38,280 nucleotides of DNA from CAYSYY01 sp964576115 [NCBI: uncultured Gemmatimonadota bacterium] (lineage in GTDB: Bacteria > Blakebacterota > Blakebacteria > Blakebacterales), in assembly GCA_964576115.1 (NCBI GenBank), contig CAZNUA010000014.1, positions 33,019 to 71,298 of the forward strand, in the 5' to 3' direction. Positions within the stretch are counted from its first letter, which is position 1; each line of letters starts with the position of its first letter. Below, one piece after another: positions 33,282 through 38,280 of this stretch. The notes under the pieces are model-generated. The model was not told the origin of the DNA. It worked only from the letters and a program-made list of their open reading frames with translations, and searched no databases. Both the position numbers and the translations under genes were made by a program.

Positions 33282-33287
33282 ATTATA
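33282..33287 (-). promoter_or_regulatory. -10 element for the AAA-PIN operon
   Basis: TATAAT on the minus strand, 44 bp before the ATPase start; the -35 at the right spacing is poor. The pair therefore has its own promoter within the 145-bp gap behind the membrane-protein gene. Confidence 0.4.
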
Positions 33288-33383
33288 TCTACAACTCCTC
33301 TTCCGTTCGAGCGCAATCTCAATCGTATAAGTTTAGACCTTAACAACCGTTTCACCCTTCCGGCGTTCTCAGATTGAGACGTA

Positions 33384-33902
33384 TTACACATTTGGTGGCG
33401 AAGTCATTCCTATTGGAGTTATTCGAGCTTCCCTGATGGACGGCACTAACTGACCTGATGACGTTACTTGCTCCAATAATCTGTGAATCTCGAGCAAGAA
33501 GTCATGTGCAGCATCTGCTCTCATTGCATCATTTGCTTTGCGATAATCTGCCTCTCTATTGGCTAAGGATACAGCAATATGGCGGATGTAGGCTGCGAGT
33601 TGTTTCGGTAGAATCTTCTCTATGATAACACAGAAGAAGATAAATAATACGATCCCTAGAATGCCTAAGTACCAGCGCGAGAGAGATCCACCTACTAAGA
33701 TCGCCAGGAGACCAACCATCCAGAGAATATTCAACCGGGTCAACCAGGGCGGTGTAATTGCATCCTGTATTCCCTCCGGCATCATGCTTTCATTACCTGC
33801 AGGTGAAAGTTTGCGGCTAGCCCATAGGGTTGCCGCTTGCATGTTACCTGCAAACGCGTAAACCGCTCCTACAATTCCTGCAGCAACTACAATCAGCAGC
33901 AT
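33384..33902 (-). CDS. Small three-TM membrane protein, unknown function
   Basis: A protein of about 172 residues. TM helices are at the N-terminus (LLIVVAAGIVGAVYAFAG), around 60-78 (LNILWMVGLLAILVGGSL) and 83-100 (LGILGIVLFIFFCVIIE), followed by a charged cytoplasmic tail of about 70 residues. No domain recognised. The ATG at 33902 is chosen: GGGAG lies six bases upstream and it begins directly at the first TM. The reading frame could extend to 34004. It lies upstream of and in the same direction as the AAA-PIN pair with a 145-bp gap, so it may be a third member of that cargo or independent. Confidence 0.65.
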   Translation of the reverse strand: MLLIVVAAGIVGAVYAFAGNMQAATLWASRKLSPAGNESMMPEGIQDAITPPWLTRLNILWMVGLLAILVGGSLSRWYLGILGIVLFIFFCVIIEKILPKQLAAYIRHIAVSLANREADYRKANDAMRADAAHDFLLEIHRLLEQVTSSGQLVPSIREARITPIGMTSPPNV

Positions 33903-33994
33903 ACAACACTCCCGGAATTCAAATATGCGATTCGTATTGTATTCATACTGCACACCCCTTGACAACCGCCTCGCCGGTCTGGTAATCTCAGGCT

Positions 33995-34106
33995 GCGTAG
34001 ACATTTAATCGGAGAGTTTCCTCCATGTTGATTTTGCCAGCCCTGAGTACCAGGTGACTTCCTACCTTCCGGTTGGATGTCTACGCCCCTGGGAAAGGGG
34101 CTGGCA
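33995..34106. repeat. Interleaved inverted repeats upstream of the integrase operon
   Basis: gcgtagacat (33995-34004) pairs perfectly with atgtctacgc (34077-34086), and tgccagccc (34035-34043) pairs perfectly with gggctggca (34098-34106). The order is A-B-A'-B', as at 25177-25257. A local cccct/agggg hairpin (34086-34090, 34096-34100) competes with the second stem. The segment is the leader region of the gene starting at 34124. Confidence 0.6.
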
Positions 34107-34123
34107 TCTTTGGAGGCCCCACC

Positions 34124-34405
34124 GTGCCAACCACAAACGACCAGTTGAAGGACGAGCTGCACTCTGCGAACGGCAAGGCCCATGACATCAGGCTGAAACT
34201 CGCCGTCATGGAGTGCGCGCTGAATAACATCCTTGAGTGCGGAGACATTCACGGCCAGAACATGATCGAGCACTGGCAGAATGAATTGAGTGGTCTCCAC
34301 ATTCTCACTCAGGAACTCGGTGCTGAATTGCCGGCGATTGCTGAGACATGCGACGTAGCATCACTGGCGATCGCACAGGCAACGGCGCCTGAAACACCTG
34401 CATAA
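34124..34405 (+). CDS. Small helical protein before the integrase, unknown function
   Basis: A protein of about 93 residues, almost wholly alpha-helical (TNDQLKDELHSANGKAHDIR; QNMIEHWQNELSGLHILTQE). No domain recognised. The GTG start at 34124 has GGAGG seven bases upstream; the longer TTG start at 34073 is unlikely. Its stop is 22 bp before the integrase start, and the integrase Shine-Dalgarno follows directly, so the two share a transcript. It could be an accessory recombination factor or a regulator. Confidence 0.6.
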   Translation: MPTTNDQLKDELHSANGKAHDIRLKLAVMECALNNILECGDIHGQNMIEHWQNELSGLHILTQELGAELPAIAETCDVASLAIAQATAPETPA

Positions 34406-34427
34406 CAGAGAAAGGAGGTGATTGATC

Positions 34428-35561
34428 GTGAGTCTCTACAAACGTGGCGAGACCTGGTGTTATGACGTGAAGGTCGGCCGCAGGAGAGAACGCAGGGCCG
34501 TGGGATCCGACAAAGCCGAAGCAAAACGGCAGGAGAAGGAGGCCCGGGCCCGGCTGATCCTCCAGGTCGAGGGTGTGAAGGAGGCCCCGCTCTTCCGGGA
34601 CTTTGTCATGGTTCCGGAGAAAGTGGATCCGGCCGAGCATGTTCTGCCTACCACGTACCTCGACGGATACGCGAAGCAACATAAGCGATCCTGGCCGCGT
34701 GACCTGTCGATGATCCGGAACCATCTTCTCCCCTTCTTCGGGGATATGCTCATGGACCGGATCACGGTCGGTGACGCGAACGCCTACATAGCACTGCGTC
34801 AGCGGGAAGGTGCCGCGCCGGCAACGGTGCAGCTGGAGATCAACCTGCTCAAGGCGATCTATCGGTACGCCATGCAGCTGGAATACGTGGACCGGTCCCC
34901 GGTTCACAGAAAGAAGCTGGCAACGCGGCCGATCAACAATCGCCGGGAGCGGTATCTGAGCAATGATGAATTCCGGCGCATCTATGAACAGGCCGCAGAG
35001 CACCTGAAACCGATCCTGCTGGTAGCCGTGCAGACCGGCATGCGCAAGGGAGAGCTCCTGAGCCTCACGTGGGAGGACCTGGACTTCGGTCAGAACCGGA
35101 TTCATGTACGCGAATCCAAGAACGGCCGATCCCGGAAGATCCCCATGAGTCCCGAGGTCCGGGAGACGCTACTGGTACTGCAGAACCTCCAGTGGCATCC
35201 CGAACGCGTATTCGCCCGAAGAGACGGCCGGGCAGTGGATTGTTATAAGACTGCTTGGTACGCCGCTCTCGATCGGGCGAAGTTCAAAAAGGGTGACGTA
35301 CGGTTCCATGACGTTCGTCACACCTTCGCGACTCACGCCGCCCAGGCGGGAGCCCCGCCGGAAGTCCTCAAGGAACTCCTGGGGCACTCGACGCTGGCAA
35401 TGGTCCTTCGATACGCCCACATGACAGATGATCGCATGGAAAAGGCGGTTGAGGGAGCAGCCGGACGGCTGAGTCTGGACAAGATCACTCCCCTGCCCTA
35501 CGAAATCAGGGACACATCCGGGACACATATGGACTCGCAGCGGAGGGTGTCTTCGCTGTAA
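34428..35561 (+). CDS. Tyrosine recombinase (integrase) of the island
   Basis: A 377-residue phage-type integrase. It has an N-terminal arm-binding region (YDVKVGRRRERRAVGSDKAE), a SAM-like core-binding domain (about 65-165) and the catalytic domain. R206 (QTGMRKGELLSL), the beta-strand Lys region SKNGRSRKIP, H294-x2-R297 (FHDVRHTFATHAA), H320 (LGHSTLAMVLRYAH) and nucleophile Y329 are all present. It integrates and excises the island at the tRNA-Leu. GTG 34428 follows a near-perfect AAAGGAGGTGA, nine bases from GGAGG. The 3' end of the gene contains the right arm-type repeats (35509-35528) and lies only 20 bp from the tRNA. Confidence 0.93.
   Translation: MSLYKRGETWCYDVKVGRRRERRAVGSDKAEAKRQEKEARARLILQVEGVKEAPLFRDFVMVPEKVDPAEHVLPTTYLDGYAKQHKRSWPRDLSMIRNHLLPFFGDMLMDRITVGDANAYIALRQREGAAPATVQLEINLLKAIYRYAMQLEYVDRSPVHRKKLATRPINNRRERYLSNDEFRRIYEQAAEHLKPILLVAVQTGMRKGELLSLTWEDLDFGQNRIHVRESKNGRSRKIPMSPEVRETLLVLQNLQWHPERVFARRDGRAVDCYKTAWYAALDRAKFKKGDVRFHDVRHTFATHAAQAGAPPEVLKELLGHSTLAMVLRYAHMTDDRMEKAVEGAAGRLSLDKITPLPYEIRDTSGTHMDSQRRVSSL
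35509..35528 (+). other. Right arm-type integrase site (direct repeat pair)
   Basis: gggacacat (35509-35517) and gggacacat (35520-35528), 11 bp apart, inside the end of the integrase coding region. It matches the left pair (23926-23945) in sequence, orientation and spacing. Confidence 0.55.
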
Positions 35562-35579
35562 GTTATTGATACAGCTTAT

Positions 35580-35622
35580 GTGCCGGGGTGGCGGAACTGG
35601 TAGACGCCGGGGACTTAAAATC
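35580..35622 (+). repeat. Right attachment repeat (island-supplied tRNA 5' half)
   Basis: A 43-bp copy of 23763-23805 with one difference (c35597 versus t23780). The repeat ends in the anticodon loop, so strand exchange took place there. This copy supplies the 5' half of the functional tRNA. Confidence 0.85.
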
Positions 35623-35668
35623 CCCTGCCCTCTCGGGCGTGCGGGTTCGACTCCCGCCCCCGGCACCA
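35582..35668 (+). tRNA. tRNA-Leu (anticodon TAA)
   Basis: An 87-nt class II tRNA. The acceptor stem is GCCGGGG/CCCCGGC with encoded CCA at 35666-35668. The D arm contains TGGTAGA, the anticodon stem GGGGA/TCCCC has loop CTTAAAA (anticodon TAA), the long variable arm is TGCCCTCTCGGGCGT, and the T arm is GCGGG-TTCGACT-CCCGC. All arms pair, so it should be functional. Its 5' half comes from the island repeat and its 3' half is chromosomal. Any promoter must now lie in or after the integrase gene; no clear one is visible there. Confidence 0.95.
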
Positions 35669-35861
35669 ATGTTTATGTGGGTTTGCGACCAATCGGTATT
35701 CTGTGATCTCAAGGTAATTCTATCCTTTGCGCCCTGATAAGTGCCGCCGGCTTCAAATACGGGAATCAAGGATGCTACCCGGGATCCAATCCGCTGCCAT
35801 AACGAGAGTCGGGATGTATCAAGTATCTGGGAGCCAGGCCTTCGATCACCGGTTCCAATCC

Positions 35862-38280
35862 TCAATCCACGTTGAGGGCCCGGGACGGATCCACTCGGGC
35901 TGCCCGCAGAGCTGGGACCAGACTGGCGAGGCCTGTTGCCCCCAAGAGGCTCAGAGTCATCACCGTCAAGGTGATAGGATCAGTGGAACTGACCCCGAAC
36001 AGGATACCCTCGAAGAGCCGGGTCAGGACCAGGGCGCCCGCCAGCCCCCCCACCATACCCAGACCCGCCAGCAGAAAGCTCCTCCTCAACACCAACCGGT
36101 GAATCCGGGCGCTGTCGGCACCAAGAGCTATACGAAGACCCAGCTCCCTTGTCCGCTGGGAAACATCATACGTCACAACCCCGTAGAGTCCCACAGCCGC
36201 CAGGAGTAACGCTACTCCCGCGAAGAGGGAGAGAAGCATGGCGACGAACCGCTCCTGGCCGAGAGCGCCGGACACCAAGGATTCCATGGTTGTAGGTTGA
36301 GCCAAGGCGAGCTGGTCGTCCATCTCCCCAAGTTCCCGCCGCATCGCGGGCACCAGAGCCTGGGGGTCTTCCATGGAAGTGCGAGCCGTAATGAATAGAA
36401 CCTGGCCCGGCGCCTGGGCATAGGGGAAGTACGTGGCCACAGGACACTCTCCCCTGATCCCGAAGTTTTTCACATTCTTCACAACTCCCACGATCTCTCG
36501 CCATCGTGGGTTTTCCGGATCGTTAAAATTGAGACGTTTCCCAACTGCGCTCTCACCCGGAAAGAACCGATTGGCCAGGGTCTCGTTGACCATGACGACC
36601 CGCGCTGCATCATCCCAGCCGTCGGCAGCGGAAAAACTCCTCCCTTCCAGGATGGGAATTTTCATTGTGCTGAGATAACCGGGAGATATCCGTCGGATCC
36701 AGGAGATATTCTCCTGTCCAGGCGGAGGGTCAGCCCGTCCCTCGACCTGGAAATCTACATCTGCATTCGCTCCCGAAAGGGGAAGGGTGCTGACCACGCC
36801 TACCGATTCCACTCCCGGTAGAGAGACCAACCTGGTCTCCAGTTCATTCACGAAAGCGTTCCGTTCCCCGGCCTCAGGATATTGGTCTTCGTTGAGAGTC
36901 ACTAAGGCAGCCACTACACCACGGGAATCGTACCCCAAATCCACACGGGTAAGCTCCCGGAAGGTCCTCAGGAGGAGGCCGGCCCCCACCAGGAGTACCA
37001 GCGCTGCTCCCATTTGTACCACCACCATGGCGGCCCTGACTCTGAACCCTCCTCCACTCTGAGTTGTCCGGGTTCCGTGGGCCAGGTCGCTCCGAAGATC
37101 TACTGCTGAGGAGCGGAGGGCGGGTAACAGTCCGAAGAGAGTCCCGGATCCCAGGGTGGCCGCAATCGCGAAAGACAGAATGCGGCCGTCCACCGTTACT
37201 GAAGCCAACCGCGGTGTCCCCGCCGGGGCCAGTGCCAGAAGCAGATCGGTCCCCGCATACGCGAGGAGGATGCCCATCCCCCCGCCCAGGACGGCAAGAA
37301 TCAGGCTCTCCGTCATCAGTTGTCCAACCAGGCGTCCCCGTCCCGCTCCGAGCGCTGATCGCAGAGCTATCTCGCCGGTTCTCGTGGTCCCCCGAGCCAG
37401 CAGGAGGTTGGCCAGGTTGAGACAAACCAGGAGAAGAATGAATCCCACCGCGCCCAGAAGGACCCACAACCCGGTCTTCTGGGCCTGCACCATATTCTCC
37501 TTGAGTGGGATTAGACTGTAGGTCACGCCGGTATTGTCAGCCGGATAGGCTTCCTGGAGCCGTGTGCCCAACTCCAGAATCCTCTCCCTCCCGATCTCGA
37601 ATGACACCTGCTCCCCGAGACGCCCCAGAGTCCGGAAGAGGGCGCTTCCCCGGCTACCGAGCTGGGGGGTGCCCGCCACCTGGAGGGGTCTCCACAGATC
37701 CTGCTGGGAATTATCGGCGGAGAACGCGCCACCCAGGACCGGAGCAACAAAACCCGGGCCCATAACCCCAATGATCTCGTGGCTCTCCCCGTTCAGGATC
37801 ATGGTTCGTCCCACTACCGCCGGATCTCCACCATAGAGACGCTGCCATAGACCGTAGCCGATAAGGACCACCCTCGGAGCCCCGTTCCCTTCGTCCTCCA
37901 AGAGGAATCCCCTGCCCAGGACGGGCTCGACCCTCAGGACCTCAGAGAGCGTTCCCCGGGTGACTTGGAGTCCCTGGATGGTCTGCGCGGGTCCATTCCC
38001 GGTAAGGGTGGCCTGCCACTCCAGGTAGGCTCCGAGCTCCTTGAAGACACCCGACTCCCGGGCATCCTCGTAATTGGGGAAGGAGAGCCACTCCTGGGTC
38101 GGACCACCCCGCTCAGACAGGTCTGCCCAGACCGTTACCAGCTTCCCGGGTTCATCGAAGGGCAAAGGCCTCAGGAGGATCCCGTCCACAAGGCTGTAGA
38201 TGGCTGTACTGGCACCAATGCCCAGGGCTAGCCTCGATTTCCACGGTGCGGGGTTCTGATAACACGGGGCTGAAGCCTGG
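35862..38280 (-). CDS. ADOP-type MacB/FtsX ABC-transporter permease, 5' end outside window
   Basis: The frame is open through the right edge, so about 805 residues are visible and the start is missing. The edge encodes LALGIGASTAIYSLVDGILLRPLPF, the family's N-terminal TM/motif. MacB-like periplasmic core domains and FtsX TM blocks alternate: TGEIALRSALGAGRGRLVGQ near the middle, and RTRELGLRIALGADSARIHRL with a triple-TM end. This is the duplicated permease (two FtsX units) typical of Acidobacteriota, Gemmatimonadota and related phyla. Its ATPase partner and substrate are not in view. The 193-bp gap to the tRNA shows nothing recognisable. Confidence 0.93.
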   Translation of the reverse strand, partial: QASAPCYQNPAPWKSRLALGIGASTAIYSLVDGILLRPLPFDEPGKLVTVWADLSERGGPTQEWLSFPNYEDARESGVFKELGAYLEWQATLTGNGPAQTIQGLQVTRGTLSEVLRVEPVLGRGFLLEDEGNGAPRVVLIGYGLWQRLYGGDPAVVGRTMILNGESHEIIGVMGPGFVAPVLGGAFSADNSQQDLWRPLQVAGTPQLGSRGSALFRTLGRLGEQVSFEIGRERILELGTRLQEAYPADNTGVTYSLIPLKENMVQAQKTGLWVLLGAVGFILLLVCLNLANLLLARGTTRTGEIALRSALGAGRGRLVGQLMTESLILAVLGGGMGILLAYAGTDLLLALAPAGTPRLASVTVDGRILSFAIAATLGSGTLFGLLPALRSSAVDLRSDLAHGTRTTQSGGGFRVRAAMVVVQMGAALVLLVGAGLLLRTFRELTRVDLGYDSRGVVAALVTLNEDQYPEAGERNAFVNELETRLVSLPGVESVGVVSTLPLSGANADVDFQVEGRADPPPGQENISWIRRISPGYLSTMKIPILEGRSFSAADGWDDAARVVMVNETLANRFFPGESAVGKRLNFNDPENPRWREIVGVVKNVKNFGIRGECPVATYFPYAQAPGQVLFITARTSMEDPQALVPAMRRELGEMDDQLALAQPTTMESLVSGALGQERFVAMLLSLFAGVALLLAAVGLYGVVTYDVSQRTRELGLRIALGADSARIHRLVLRRSFLLAGLGMVGGLAGALVLTRLFEGILFGVSSTDPITLTVMTLSLLGATGLASLVPALRAARVDPSRALNVD

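Larger units (their letters stand above)
23763..35622. mobile_element. tRNA-Leu-integrated island (phage-satellite-like)
   Basis: The element is bounded by a 43-bp direct repeat (23763-23805 and 35580-35622, one mismatch) equal to the 5' half of tRNA-Leu through the anticodon loop. A tyrosine integrase lies next to the right end. It contains an excisionase-like HTH, a PD-(D/E)XK nuclease, a RepA-like ATPase and a large terminase, plus AT-rich cargo, but no recognisable capsid, portal or tail gene. Its cargo base composition differs sharply from the high-GC chromosome. It could be a phage satellite, a decayed prophage, or an integrative plasmid-like element. Confidence 0.88.

Noticed and set aside
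35500-35581. Promoter for the complete tRNA-Leu
   Set aside because: A gctgta/tacagc dyad lies between the integrase stop and the tRNA, but no -35/-10 pair with proper spacing could be found.
35669-35861. Possible gene or RNA between the tRNA and the permease
   Set aside because: No supported reading frame, hairpin or promoter seen.

Overview
The window looks like a chromosomal segment from a high-GC Gram-negative bacterium of the FCB/Gemmatimonadota-like kind. Outer-membrane features include a TonB-dependent receptor with an N-terminal carboxypeptidase-like domain paired with a DUF4249 lipoprotein, a POTRA-less Omp85 barrel and three 6-bladed beta-propeller lipoproteins. At the right edge is an ADOP-type MacB/FtsX permease. 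The phylum is an inference from gene content; no rRNA or universal marker gene is present.

Host region 1 (1-23.7 kb) holds, in order: the 3' part of a 2-oxoacid dehydrogenase E2 gene overlapping a DeoR regulator; a convergent cation diffusion facilitator; a TonB receptor-DUF4249 pair; a membrane PP2C phosphatase; a 7TM-PAS sensor; a zinc dehydrogenase abutting a convergent NAD-dependent epimerase; a secreted protein of unknown function; and an alanine aminotransferase-like enzyme. Next comes a cluster of three paralogous beta-propeller lipoproteins interleaved with a PIN toxin/antitoxin pair and the Omp85 barrel. An hpt-ade purine-salvage pair (adenine to hypoxanthine to IMP) and a nucleotidyltransferase with a 43-residue partner close the region.

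The island (about 23763-35622, 11.9 kb) is integrated in a tRNA-Leu(TAA) gene. A 43-bp direct repeat with one mismatch, the 5' half of the tRNA through the anticodon loop, bounds it. The left copy is a dead half-tRNA; the right copy is joined to the 3' half and makes a complete tRNA. Inside, from left to right, are: a terminator; an extended -10 promoter; two AT-rich membrane-anchored cargo genes; a structured non-coding segment; a tightly overlapping module (excisionase-like HTH, Holliday-resolvase-like nuclease, small protein, RepA-like AAA ATPase, two small or unknown proteins, large terminase); three further proteins of unknown function; a strongly AT-rich AAA ATPase-PIN nuclease pair on the opposite strand; a small membrane protein; and a tyrosine integrase next to the tRNA. 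I recognise no capsid, portal or tail gene. The simplest reading is a phage-satellite-like island that replicates, may package its DNA with its own TerL, borrows structural proteins, and carries probable defence or accessory cargo.

Host region 2 (35.7-38.3 kb) contains one large permease gene on the minus strand that runs off the window.

The best candidates for something undescribed are the capsid-less TerL island itself, the coupled AAA-PIN pair it carries, and two interleaved (pseudoknot-like) inverted-repeat segments in its non-coding regions.
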